Source: Chitinivibrionales bacterium (lineage in GTDB: Bacteria; Fibrobacterota; Chitinivibrionia; Chitinivibrionales; WJKA01). From it: a stretch of DNA of 64,000 nucleotides. Positions 1-8,502 of this stretch are shown here, one piece after another. The notes beneath the pieces are model-generated. The model worked only from the letters and a program-made list of their open reading frames with translations. It was not told the DNA's origin and ran no database searches. Both the position numbers and the translations under genes were made by a program. The DNA lies in contig WJLZ01000119.1 in assembly GCA_014728215.1 (NCBI GenBank), positions 1-64,000 on the forward strand. The letters are read 5' to 3'. The first letter of the stretch is position 1, and each line of letters opens with the position of its first letter.

Positions 1-1
1 A

Positions 2-2857
2 GATGCCGGATTGGAGGCTTCTACTGACAAGGAAGGGAAGTTTTTTTTAGGAGGCGATTTTTTTCCATCACCATCAAATCCATCCAGAATAGCTCCAGGT
101 TCCCGGCTGACTGCAAGAGGACGGCAGATTATTTTTACAATCGGCGCTCCAAGGGAACTTGTGCAAATCGCCCTCTTCGATTCCCGGGGGAGGGTGATTA
201 AGCGAATTTACAGCGGTTATTGCAGGCAGGGGACTCACGAGCTTACTATCTTCGATGAAATACCCGATATTCCCGGGAGCAATTTTTTTCTTGTCAGAGT
301 GAATATCGGTGAGTTTATCGGAACCTTTAAACTGCTTCATTTCACGGGGAAACAATATACGATCTCCGGTTTCCATACCTTTGCCCCTCTGAGCTCAGAC
401 ACACAGAAGAGAACTCCGGTCTATAAAGACACTCTGGTTGTCTCAAAATACGGATATTTCGAAGAAAAATTTATTGCCACCTATACAAATATGAATGACT
501 CGACTTATATTCTCACCCCCCGTAATAAAGCGGATTTTTATGCCGCAATTACCGGGTTTACCAGTTCCTGCAATTACAAAAGTGATACGGTTCTTTTGAG
601 CTGGAACTACTCCGGATCGACAAACAATACCTTTTTCCGGGTATATACCACAACAAAAACCAATTCGTACGGTACGCCCGACAAAAGTACACTTGTCCCC
701 GTTGATGGGTATGGAAATATAGCTGCATCGAGGAAAACGGCCAAAATGGTGCTCGCCACCCCGCAGGAAATTGTTTATTATACACTTCGACCGGGAATTT
801 TTACTGAAAGCGACACCCTCTGGGGTAATGTCATTCCCTTTGCCAATGTTATTTATCCATCAGCACTGGTAACAGTTTACAATGACAAAACCGGCCAATA
901 TCGTGACAGGCGATTTGTCGAGCTTACCGACTACACAACAGAATATACCATGCCCGACTATACGAGCAAATCGCAATGGGTCAACCGGGCAGAGTATCTG
1001 AAAACGCACATAAAGGTAACAAACAGTTTATACCCCTCCTCCCCGGAAACACCCCTTAATCCTCGCTATTACGGATCGGTGGAGTTTGATGATTTCGTTG
1101 TTGACCGGGTCTGTTTTGAAAGTTTCCCCGGTTTTTATGTCACCGGAAATCTCTACAGACCCAAAGGCAAGGAAGGGCCTTTTCCGGCAATTCTCTGTCC
1201 TCATGGGCACTGGTCGAGGGGCAGACTGGAGAAGACATCCAGAGTTAATGTCCCGGCGCGGAGTATAATGTTTGCCAAAAAAGGCATAACTAATTTTTCC
1301 TATGATATGATCGGTTACCTGGATTCACGGCAGCTCGGTCATCGTTTCGATAATGATCAGGCCCATTTATGGGGAGTCAGTGCCATGAGCCTTCATATGC
1401 TGAACTCGGTACGAAGTCTGGATTTTCTTTTGTCTCTTCCGGATATCGATACTACCCGGGTCGGTTGCACCGGCGCTTCGGGGGGCGCAACGCAGACATT
1501 CATGCTTTCGGCTATCGATGATCGTATTACTGCTGCTGCGCCGGTAAACCATATATCGGCGCATCTTCAGGATGGATGTATTTGCGGGAATGCACCTTTA
1601 ATGCGCATCGTGACCTTCAATGTCGAAATCGGGGCCCTCTTTGCTCCCAAACCGCTCTTTATCGTTTCGGCCACCGGTGATTGGACTAGCAATACCCCGG
1701 AAGTTGAATATCCTGCAATCAGACATATCTATTCTCTTTTCGGTAAAGAAGACCGGGTTGCCACGGTTCAAATTGATTACCGGCATAATTACAATCTCGA
1801 AAGCCGGGAAAATGTATATGCATTCTATGGAAAAGAGTTTTTTGATGACGCCGATGCCGGTAACTGGAAAGAATCGTCGATCCCATCAATTACCAGCAGT
1901 CAGTTTATGGTATTCAATGGACAATCACTCCCCGATAATGCTCTGGACAGTGTAGCGCTTGTTCAGGCGATGATCGACAGTGCCGATAACCGTATTCTGG
2001 AAGATATCGCTGAATCGTATGGAAAATTCAATGAATTCGAAAATTGTTATCGTACCTCTCTGGAACATACTCTTCTTGTTTCGGAACCTTCGGTGGAGAG
2101 CCTTGCCGTCGTCAACTGCGGAACTTGGAATCTGGATTCGATTATGCTCGAAAAACAACTTCTTTACAGAAATCTGCATTTCGATTATATCCCGGCTGTT
2201 CTGGTGTCTTCTCTGAAATACCAAAAAAACAAAAAGGCAACCTTGTGCCTTCACAAGAGCGGGAAAAACGGCCTGATCGATCAGCAAACAGGAGGCTTTC
2301 TGCCCCTTGTCGACAGTCTGATTGCCGGCGGCGAGCTGGTCTATATGATCGATTGTTTTAATACCGGTGAACACAAGATGCTCGAGCCGGGATATTCCAG
2401 GGAAGACAGCGTTACTTTTTTTACCTCTTATAACCGCTCAGACAGGGCCGAAGCCGTGCAGGATATTATTACCGCACTCAAGTATCTTTCTCGAAGGCAT
2501 GATATTGACGAGGTCCGCGTAATCGGGATTGATGACGCCGGTTTGTGGGCAATGCTTGCCCTTTCCCAAACCGATTTGGCATCAACCGCAGTTGTCGACG
2601 CTGTGCAGTTTGACAATACGAATGATTTCTCTTATCTCTATAAACTGAACATACCAAATATCAGAAACACCGGTGGAATTGATGTTGCTGTTGGTTTGAC
2701 TAAAGCAGACAGACTGATCATTCACAACGCAGGGGAATCGTTTCAGACCAACCGGATTGAATCGATCGCCATGGGGGCGGGAAAAGATAATATCGAGGTG
2801 TATGAAGATCGTGCTGCTCCGGAGGACATTCTTTACTGGTTGGCCGGTAAACACTAA
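2..2857 (+). CDS. Secreted tandem alpha/beta-hydrolase (acetylxylan-esterase-like), 5' end missing
   Basis: The reading frame is open to the left edge, so the start lies outside the window. Residues are counted from the TTG at position 11. Residues 20-115 look like a FlgD-type Ig/sorting domain, placed here ahead of the enzyme. A hydrolase domain follows at about 370-640: an HG oxyanion element (CPHGHW), the nucleophile elbow GASGG with Ser490, Asp557 (ATGDW) and His592 (YRHNY), a full catalytic triad in the order seen in acetylxylan esterase/dienelactone-hydrolase relatives. A second hydrolase-like domain at about 700-948 has GIDDAG where the elbow should be, so its serine is an aspartate (Asp841) and it is probably inactive. 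The likely role is de-esterification of plant or microbial polysaccharide outside the cell; the substrate is not shown by the sequence. Confidence 0.75.
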   Translation, partial: DAGLEASTDKEGKFFLGGDFFPSPSNPSRIAPGSRLTARGRQIIFTIGAPRELVQIALFDSRGRVIKRIYSGYCRQGTHELTIFDEIPDIPGSNFFLVRVNIGEFIGTFKLLHFTGKQYTISGFHTFAPLSSDTQKRTPVYKDTLVVSKYGYFEEKFIATYTNMNDSTYILTPRNKADFYAAITGFTSSCNYKSDTVLLSWNYSGSTNNTFFRVYTTTKTNSYGTPDKSTLVPVDGYGNIAASRKTAKMVLATPQEIVYYTLRPGIFTESDTLWGNVIPFANVIYPSALVTVYNDKTGQYRDRRFVELTDYTTEYTMPDYTSKSQWVNRAEYLKTHIKVTNSLYPSSPETPLNPRYYGSVEFDDFVVDRVCFESFPGFYVTGNLYRPKGKEGPFPAILCPHGHWSRGRLEKTSRVNVPARSIMFAKKGITNFSYDMIGYLDSRQLGHRFDNDQAHLWGVSAMSLHMLNSVRSLDFLLSLPDIDTTRVGCTGASGGATQTFMLSAIDDRITAAAPVNHISAHLQDGCICGNAPLMRIVTFNVEIGALFAPKPLFIVSATGDWTSNTPEVEYPAIRHIYSLFGKEDRVATVQIDYRHNYNLESRENVYAFYGKEFFDDADAGNWKESSIPSITSSQFMVFNGQSLPDNALDSVALVQAMIDSADNRILEDIAESYGKFNEFENCYRTSLEHTLLVSEPSVESLAVVNCGTWNLDSIMLEKQLLYRNLHFDYIPAVLVSSLKYQKNKKATLCLHKSGKNGLIDQQTGGFLPLVDSLIAGGELVYMIDCFNTGEHKMLEPGYSREDSVTFFTSYNRSDRAEAVQDIITALKYLSRRHDIDEVRVIGIDDAGLWAMLALSQTDLASTAVVDAVQFDNTNDFSYLYKLNIPNIRNTGGIDVAVGLTKADRLIIHNAGESFQTNRIESIAMGAGKDNIEVYEDRAAPEDILYWLAGKH

Positions 2858-2943
2858 TTATCGATTTTTCTTTGATTTACCTCCGGCCCTTTATATATTA
2901 GCCCAGTGACGGTTTATCCACCCCTTTCTCAAGGAGGTTTTCA

Positions 2944-3561
2944 ATGAAGCTTCGTATTCGTCATCAGGATCTCTATTCCCGGGGAGAGTTGCTTCTCAGG
3001 ACTATTTTCGGATTTTTTTATATTATAGCCCCCCATTCGCTGCTTTTGATGTTTGTTGGTCTCTGGTCGGCAATTCTGACCTTTATTTCTTTCTGGATCG
3101 TTCTGTTTACGGGGAAATATCCGGAGAGTTACTTTGAATATCAGTTGAAAGTTAAACGATGGATGTTGCGGCTTCAAGCGATTATTATGAACCTTGTCGA
3201 TGGTTATCCCTCTTTTGGTATCAACGGTTCGAGTGATAAGATTGATCTTGATGTTCCCTATCCTTCCCGGTTAAGCAGGGGGCTGGCCCTGGTGAAGCTT
3301 TTTTTTGCACCGGTATATGTCGGCATTCCCCATGGTTTCTGCCTGTTTTTCAGAATGGTTGCCACCCAGTTTTTGCAGTTTCTGGCCTGGTGGGTCGTGC
3401 TGTTTACCGGAAAGTATCCCGAATCCTGGCATGAGTTCAATGTGGGGACACTGAGATGGATGCAGCGGGTTGGGCTGTACAGCAGTTATATGACCGATGA
3501 ATATCCGCCCTTTTCGGGGAAAGAATTGCAGACCGTGCCGGTAGGCGAGGAGACGAAATAA
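2944..3561 (+). CDS. DUF4389 membrane protein with two copies of the domain
   Basis: A 205-residue integral membrane protein of unknown function. It is an internal duplication: each half has a hydrophobic pair of segments, then FTGKYPES, then an amphipathic stretch with RWM and a closing YPPF/YPSF. This layout is that of the DUF4389 family, here in tandem. The start is well set by AAGGAGG a few bases upstream. It is followed after one base by a DUF4870 gene and then an M48 protease, with overlap, so the three are one transcription unit. That context suggests a job in membrane-protein quality control or envelope upkeep, but this is only inferred. Confidence 0.75.
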   Translation: MKLRIRHQDLYSRGELLLRTIFGFFYIIAPHSLLLMFVGLWSAILTFISFWIVLFTGKYPESYFEYQLKVKRWMLRLQAIIMNLVDGYPSFGINGSSDKIDLDVPYPSRLSRGLALVKLFFAPVYVGIPHGFCLFFRMVATQFLQFLAWWVVLFTGKYPESWHEFNVGTLRWMQRVGLYSSYMTDEYPPFSGKELQTVPVGEETK

Positions 3562-3562
3562 T

Positions 3563-4060
3563 ATGGAACCCGCACCCGCACCCATACCAATTCCCCAGCC
3601 TCATGAGATAAGCGATCGTGAAAAAGAAGATGCCATGGGGTCGTATCTCATGATGTTCGCTGCCTGGGGCGCCGGGCTTCCCCTGCCGATTATAAATCTG
3701 ATCGCAGCGGTAATCTATTTCTTTATCAATAAAAAGACATCGCCCTTTGTTGCGTTTCACTCCTTTCAGTCGCTCTTGACTCAAATCCCCATTACGCTGT
3801 TTAATGCAGGGGTCATCTTCTGGCTTATAATGATTATTTCTCCCTATGCGGAGGATACCGTCTACTTTTATTCCTATCTGGTTTTTGTTGTGCTGTGGAA
3901 TTTAATCTATATGGTTTTTTCTATTATCGCCTGTCTACAGGCACGAAAGGGTAAGTTGTACTATTTCTGGGTGTTCGGAAGGCTTGCCTTTGCCCGATAT
4001 TTTGGTACAAAAGCAAAGAAAAAACGCGAGGAAGTGAATCGCCCGCCGGAGGGGTTTTGA
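3563..4060 (+). CDS. DUF4870 (Tic20-like) membrane protein
   Basis: A 165-residue protein with a short proline-rich start and then three to four hydrophobic segments. The stretch INKKTSPFVAFHSFQSL is typical of DUF4870, a small membrane family related to Tic20 with no settled function. The cytoplasmic end is basic (KAKKKREE). It begins one base after the DUF4389 gene and its stop overlaps the TTG start of the M48 protease gene, so translation is probably coupled. Family assignment is good; function is unknown. Confidence 0.75.
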   Translation: MEPAPAPIPIPQPHEISDREKEDAMGSYLMMFAAWGAGLPLPIINLIAAVIYFFINKKTSPFVAFHSFQSLLTQIPITLFNAGVIFWLIMIISPYAEDTVYFYSYLVFVVLWNLIYMVFSIIACLQARKGKLYYFWVFGRLAFARYFGTKAKKKREEVNRPPEGF

Positions 4061-4884
4061 GTATCGGAAAATGGATAAATAAAGAACTACTCTTTTTGTT
4101 GGCCTTTATTATTGTCACTGCAGGTACTGCATACCTTATTGCGAAGTATGTTCCGAAAAAAATGGAAGATTCAGGGAAGACAATCGAAGAAATTTCGGTT
4201 GAATGGGAAAAAAAATTCAAGGAGAGTGTAAAATCCTATATTGCCGAAGATTCAAAGATTGTTACCGACAAGGAACTCATCGGAATGCTGGAGACAATTT
4301 CCGACAGGCTGCTTGATAAAATCGATAAAAATCCCTATGATGTCGAAATACTGCTGGTTCAATCGGATGTTGTCAACGCATTTGCTTTTCCCGGGGGGTT
4401 AATTGTTATCTACACACCGTTGATTCGCACCTGTGATTCTCCCGAACAGCTTGCAGCAGTAATTGCTCACGAAATGGGTCATGTAATCCATCGTGATCCT
4501 CTCCGGAGGCTTATCCAGCAATTCGGAGTATCGGTACTGTTGTCAATGATCGGTAGCGGTGAATCGGTGGCCTATCTGGAAAGTATCATAAAAAATGTCA
4601 TCAATATGAAATACAGCAGGGGCCAGGAAGATAAGGCAGATGATTTTGCACTTGCACTGCTCGATTCATGTTTAATCGACCCCATGCACTTTGCCGATTT
4701 CATGCAGAAAATAGCGGTGGATAAAAAATCAACCAATTTTGCCCGCTGGTTCATGACCCACCCCGACACGCAAAGCCGGATCGATAAAGCCATGGAAAAA
4801 TCGGATGAATTTAACAACGTAGAGGACAGATTCACTATCGACTGGGAAAATGTCAGACAACAATTGCCGTCGGTGTTTGATTGA
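4057..4884 (+). CDS. M48-family zinc metallopeptidase, membrane-anchored
   Basis: A 275-residue peptidase with one N-terminal membrane segment (about residues 6-27) and a periplasmic or cytoplasmic catalytic domain. The zinc site is HEMGH at 138-142, with the third ligand probably Glu191 in GQEDKADDFA, as in the M48 (HtpX/Oma1/BepA) group. The start is a TTG four bases into the end of the previous gene, with GGAGG just upstream. It has no TPR region, so it resembles Oma1/LoiP more than BepA. Grouped with two small membrane proteins, it probably degrades or checks envelope proteins; the substrate is unknown. Confidence 0.85.
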   Translation: MSIGKWINKELLFLLAFIIVTAGTAYLIAKYVPKKMEDSGKTIEEISVEWEKKFKESVKSYIAEDSKIVTDKELIGMLETISDRLLDKIDKNPYDVEILLVQSDVVNAFAFPGGLIVIYTPLIRTCDSPEQLAAVIAHEMGHVIHRDPLRRLIQQFGVSVLLSMIGSGESVAYLESIIKNVINMKYSRGQEDKADDFALALLDSCLIDPMHFADFMQKIAVDKKSTNFARWFMTHPDTQSRIDKAMEKSDEFNNVEDRFTIDWENVRQQLPSVFD

Positions 4885-4975
4885 GTGGGGGCTAAAAAGA
4901 GCCGAAGGTATAAGGTCAGGATAGAGGATTCCCGGGTATTTTCTCAAATCGTTGTCTCTTTTTTTATCTTTGGCC

Positions 4976-7111
4976 CTATCCCAACCCCAGAAATTTTCCT
5001 GCCTGATACACGATTGTCGCACAAATCCAGGCAAAGGCGACCTGGTATCCAATCGAAAAGATCGACCATTTGAAGCTTCTCAGTTCGTGGACAACAGTTA
5101 CCAGCGCAACAACGCAGGGAGTATAGAGCAGTACAAAAAGCATGAACGCAAAAGCTGAGAGGCGGGAAAAATGTTCCCGCAATTTTTCACGGAGGACTGT
5201 GCTTTTTTCGGTCTGTTCTTCGCCGGCCGCATACAGGACTCCCATGGAGCCAACGACAACTTCTTTTGCCACAAAGCCCGAAATAAGGGAGATAGCTCCC
5301 CGCCAGTCGGTTCCAAATGTTCGAACCATCGGTTCGAACAGGGTGCCGACCTTGCCGATATAGCTGTGTTTAAGGGTTGCGGATAGTTTTTCCGCTTTCA
5401 GGCTGTCTATCAGAGTGGCTTTTTTGTTTTGTGAAAGCTCCGATGCCGTTTTTATTGATTCGATTCTGTTTTCAAATTGCTGTTCGATCTGCGGTGCTTT
5501 CGGATACTCCACCGCCCACCAGAGGATTACCGAGAAGACAAGCACAACCCCCCCCATTTTTTTAAGATAATGTTCTGCTTTATGCCACATATGGATAACC
5601 ACACTCCGGGCTGTGGGAATGCGATAGGGGGGGAGCTCCATGACAAAGGGGTAATCTTCGGTTTTGCGGAAAAGGGTATGTTTGAACACCAATCCCATGA
5701 AAAGAAAGGCGCCGAAACTGAATATGACCTGAAACAAGAAAACAATATTGCCTGCATGACGGGGGAACAGGGACCCTGCGAAGAGCACAAAAACCGGTAG
5801 TCGGGCTGAACAGGCGATGAGGGGGGTGAGCAGGATTGTTTTGATTCGGTCCTTTTCCGATTCAAGTGTTCGCGCCGCCATAATTGCCGGTACACTGCAG
5901 CCCAGCCCCATGATCATGGGAATAAAACTTTTGCCGTGAAGACCCACATGGTGCATCAATTTATCGGTGATAAATGCTGCCCGGGCCATGTAGCCGGTGT
6001 CTTCCATAATCGAAATACCCAGAAACAGTATCAGAATGTTGGGGAGAAAAACAGCGACTCCTCCAACACCGGCAATAACGCCTTCAGCAAGAAGGTCTCT
6101 GAAAGGGCTCTCATCCATAGTGATAATAACAAAACCATGGAGCCAGTCAAAAAGCATTTCGATCCATGACATAGGGTATTCACCCAGCTTGAATGTCGCC
6201 TGGAACAAAAGCCACATGAACATAATAAAGATCGGGTAGGCCCAGAAACGATGGGTAAGGACCGTGTCGATCCGGTCGGAAATCTCTACGCGGTTAATTT
6301 TTGTCTGTTTAACTGTTTCATGAAGCGCACCTGAAATAAATCCATAACGGGCTTCGGCAATCAAACTCTCGGAATCTTCACCCAGCACGCGCTCAAGATG
6401 TTTTTCGGCTTCATTCCGATCGCTAATGATCGTTTTTCCTTTGTCATGTTCATGGATAAACCGCTCTATTTGATTATCATGCTCGAAAAGTTTGAGTGCA
6501 AGCCATTCTGATGGATATTTTTCGATGCCGGTCTCCCGAATTTTTAACCCGAGTTTTAAAACTGCACTCTCAAGTTCCTCCGGAAGAGTTACCCGGAAAT
6601 TTTCCAGCGAGGAAGGGTTTTGCCGTGTCTGCTTTACGGCTTCCCGGAGAAGCGTATCGATTCCTTTTCCTGTCGTCGCTGTCGTCGGCACGATAGCGAG
6701 CCCTAAAAGAGCACTCAGGCGTTCGATATCGATCGACACTCCTTTGGATAAAACTTCATCCCACATATTGAGCGCCAGAACCGGACGAACTCCCATTTCC
6801 ATCATCTGGACAGTAAGATACAAATGACGCTCCAGATTGGTAGCATCGATAACATCAATAACAACATCGGGATTCTCTTCGATGATATAATCCCGGGCAA
6901 CGCGCTCTTCGAGAGAATAGGCACACAAAGAATAGGTTCCGGGAAGGTCGATAATTGCAACTTTTTCGCTGTCAATCGATGTGAAACCTTTCTTTATATC
7001 GACAGTTACACCACCCCAGTTGCCAACCTTCTGCATTGCACCGGTAAGTTGATTGAAAAGTGAGGTTTTTCCGGAATTAGGATTTCCCGCAAGTGCTATT
7101 CTAATGCTCAT
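4976..7111 (-). CDS. feoB: Ferrous iron transporter FeoB
   Basis: A 711-residue inner-membrane Fe(II) transporter. The N-terminal G domain has the P-loop GNPNSGKT, the switch element DLPGTY and NMWDE as the base-recognition motif. A helical spacer and a polytopic membrane region with the family's CSVPAIMAAR and CSARLPV cysteine gates follow. I chose the ATG at 7111 because GAGGAG lies five bases upstream; a longer frame to 7177 runs inside the regulator gene. The gene overlaps the end of the DtxR-family gene by 11 bases, so the two are co-transcribed and iron or manganese control by that regulator is likely. No separate feoA is present. Confidence 0.95.
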   Translation of the reverse strand: MSIRIALAGNPNSGKTSLFNQLTGAMQKVGNWGGVTVDIKKGFTSIDSEKVAIIDLPGTYSLCAYSLEERVARDYIIEENPDVVIDVIDATNLERHLYLTVQMMEMGVRPVLALNMWDEVLSKGVSIDIERLSALLGLAIVPTTATTGKGIDTLLREAVKQTRQNPSSLENFRVTLPEELESAVLKLGLKIRETGIEKYPSEWLALKLFEHDNQIERFIHEHDKGKTIISDRNEAEKHLERVLGEDSESLIAEARYGFISGALHETVKQTKINRVEISDRIDTVLTHRFWAYPIFIMFMWLLFQATFKLGEYPMSWIEMLFDWLHGFVIITMDESPFRDLLAEGVIAGVGGVAVFLPNILILFLGISIMEDTGYMARAAFITDKLMHHVGLHGKSFIPMIMGLGCSVPAIMAARTLESEKDRIKTILLTPLIACSARLPVFVLFAGSLFPRHAGNIVFLFQVIFSFGAFLFMGLVFKHTLFRKTEDYPFVMELPPYRIPTARSVVIHMWHKAEHYLKKMGGVVLVFSVILWWAVEYPKAPQIEQQFENRIESIKTASELSQNKKATLIDSLKAEKLSATLKHSYIGKVGTLFEPMVRTFGTDWRGAISLISGFVAKEVVVGSMGVLYAAGEEQTEKSTVLREKLREHFSRLSAFAFMLFVLLYTPCVVALVTVVHELRSFKWSIFSIGYQVAFAWICATIVYQAGKFLGLG

Positions 7112-7592
7112 CGTGCTCCTCGTTGATAGGGTATCCGCAGGTTGATGTACAGTCAATTTTTTTTGAATAGTATGCAATTTTTTTCTTCAGTGTTTCGGAT
7201 AATCCAGGATTGTTTTCCATTACCGCACAAAGGGACGCTAATTTTCTGCACACCTTCGGAGTCATGCCATGTTCCATTTTGCATGCGGCGTCATTGGCGT
7301 CGGATTCGGGCAAATCGAATAGTTTCATGAAAACGTCCTGAAGAATATGATGCCGTCGATCGATGCATTGTGCGGCATCTCGCCCCTTTTCGGTAAGCGT
7401 GATATAGGACCGGGGGGTATAATTGATAAGGCCTTTTTCGGCAAGGGAACGGAGCGCAACGGTAACCGATGACCGCTTAACGCCAAGGTGTTCCGCTATC
7501 TCCATCGAGCGAGCAACTTCGTGAGTTGAAACGATAGAGAAGATGGTTTCCAGATAATCTTCGAGATTGGATGTAAGTTTTTTAGTGTTCAC
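7101..7592 (-). CDS. DtxR/MntR-family metal-dependent repressor
   Basis: A 163-residue regulator with an N-terminal winged helix (residues 5-65; ARSMEIAEHLGVKRSSV is the helix-turn-helix) and a metal-binding and dimerisation domain. The ligands expected for this family are visible in CKMEHGM (Cys, Glu, His) and in the earlier RRHHILQ histidines. An extra CTSTCG pair near the C-terminus is not part of the classic site. The start is GTG with only a weak ribosome site. It precedes feoB with overlap, and operator-like dyads lie directly upstream, so it probably represses its own operon when iron (or Mn) is bound. Confidence 0.9.
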   Translation of the reverse strand: MNTKKLTSNLEDYLETIFSIVSTHEVARSMEIAEHLGVKRSSVTVALRSLAEKGLINYTPRSYITLTEKGRDAAQCIDRRHHILQDVFMKLFDLPESDANDAACKMEHGMTPKVCRKLASLCAVMENNPGLSETLKKKIAYYSKKIDCTSTCGYPINEEHDEH

Positions 7593-7611
7593 AGGCTATC
7601 CAAACAAGTAA

Positions 7612-7646
7612 GTTAGATTGTTCTAACAAAATAAAACAATCCTAAC
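7612..7646. promoter_or_regulatory. Probable operator of the DtxR-family regulator
   Basis: GTTAGA and TCTAAC form a dyad at 7612-7627 around a four-base centre. In addition GTTAGATTGTT at 7612-7622 is mirrored by AACAATCCTAAC at 7635-7646, so two dyads overlap. The TTAG/CTAA core resembles known DtxR-type sites. Position over and just downstream of the predicted -10 fits repression. Binding is inferred. Confidence 0.6.
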
Positions 7647-7656
7647 CAAAAGGCAA
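7628..7656 (-). promoter_or_regulatory. Predicted sigma70-type promoter of dtxR-feoB
   Basis: On the minus strand, TTGCCT (7656-7651) and TATTTT (7633-7628) are separated by exactly 17 bases. The spacer and the start region carry the operator dyads, which supports this as the controlled promoter. The first gene starts about 36 bases below the -10. Confidence 0.5.
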
Positions 7657-7950
7657 GGGCACAAAATAATTTGCAGATGCGCCGGTAACATAATTGGCTG
7701 CTCCTCATTTTTGCCCATTAGTTGCATGGATAATTTCTCTAAATGCAGTTAGTGCACATGCCACTACCCGATGTCGGTTACGACAATATGTTTAAATACA
7801 GCAATGAGTCATGCCAAACACTTGTATTCCTTTACCTGGTCGATTTCGATATCATTGGATGATGAGGCAATATATTAATTATATTTATAAATATTATAAA
7901 CATTAAATACGTATTTTTATTGAAACTCGACCATATCAGGAGCTTGTACC

Positions 7951-8361
7951 ATGAAACTGCTCAAAAGCGTTTTCGCACTCCACATTCTCCTCTACACCAC
8001 TGTCTGGTCGGGGTCATCGTGTATGTGCGGGATACACTCCACCGGTGCACAAGCCATTAAATCCCCTGCATGTTGCAATTCAGAATGTTCGATAGAAAAT
8101 CAACTCAATGAATCGCTGTCAGGCTTTTCATCGTCCAATCAATCAAATCAGAAACTTTGCGAAGGCTGTTGTTTCAACCATGATAATAAGCCTCTTGCCT
8201 TAGAATCACGAACAACTCATTTTCGATTTGTTTCATTAGCGCCATCATTTTTATGTGCATTGCCTTGTGTCAATGAATTGAATTCCGTTGTAAGCTCCTG
8301 TGCAAATCGCATAATGCCCCGAAAAACCGGTTTTCTTCAAGCAATTCCTCTCCGGCTCTGA
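7951..8361 (+). CDS. Small exported Cys-rich protein ahead of the Cu/Ag efflux genes
   Basis: A 136-residue protein that I do not recognise by family. It has a basic N-terminus and hydrophobic segment (residues 1-22) consistent with a signal peptide. After this it carries eleven cysteines in pairs such as CMC, ACC and CEGCC followed by FNH, a pattern suited to soft-metal binding. The start is set by AGGAG eight bases upstream. It reads toward cusC, 141 bases away, and is most likely part of copper/silver defence as a periplasmic metal sponge or sensor. That role is inferred only from cysteine content and position. Confidence 0.65.
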   Translation: MKLLKSVFALHILLYTTVWSGSSCMCGIHSTGAQAIKSPACCNSECSIENQLNESLSGFSSSNQSNQKLCEGCCFNHDNKPLALESRTTHFRFVSLAPSFLCALPCVNELNSVVSSCANRIMPRKTGFLQAIPLRL

Positions 8362-8426
8362 TTCTTTCCATACCTTGGTTTCAGCACATTCAGCTGTACG
8401 ATAAAATTCGACTAATTATTATTTTA

Positions 8427-8450
8427 CTTTAAAGCTTTAAAGCTTTAAAG
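8427..8450. repeat. Three tandem copies of the 8-base palindrome CTTTAAAG
   Basis: CTTTAAAG occurs three times without a gap at 8427-8434, 8435-8442 and 8443-8450. Each unit is its own reverse complement, so the array can pair in several registers. It lies 52 bases before the cusC-like start and could be a regulator site or an mRNA hairpin. Confidence 0.8.
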
Positions 8451-8502
8451 CAGCATCTGAAATCCGCTGTTTTATTATCCTTAGCACTGGAGTTGATGCC
8501 GG

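Larger units (their letters stand above)
7593..7950. other. Divergent intergenic region between dtxR-feoB and the copper operon
   Basis: This 358-base stretch has no convincing gene. Its left end holds the operator and minus-strand promoter described separately. The right part, about 7865-7920, is very AT-rich and probably contains the plus-strand promoter for the Cys-rich protein and cus genes; TTGGAT at 7855 with TTATAT 18 bases on is a weak candidate. An AGGAG ribosome site lies at 7938-7942. I found no clear CueR- or CusR-type dyad. Confidence 0.5.

Noticed and set aside
1925-2374. 149-codon minus-strand frame inside the hydrolase gene
   Set aside because: Antisense shadow of a clear coding frame with motifs; no ribosome site or family pattern.
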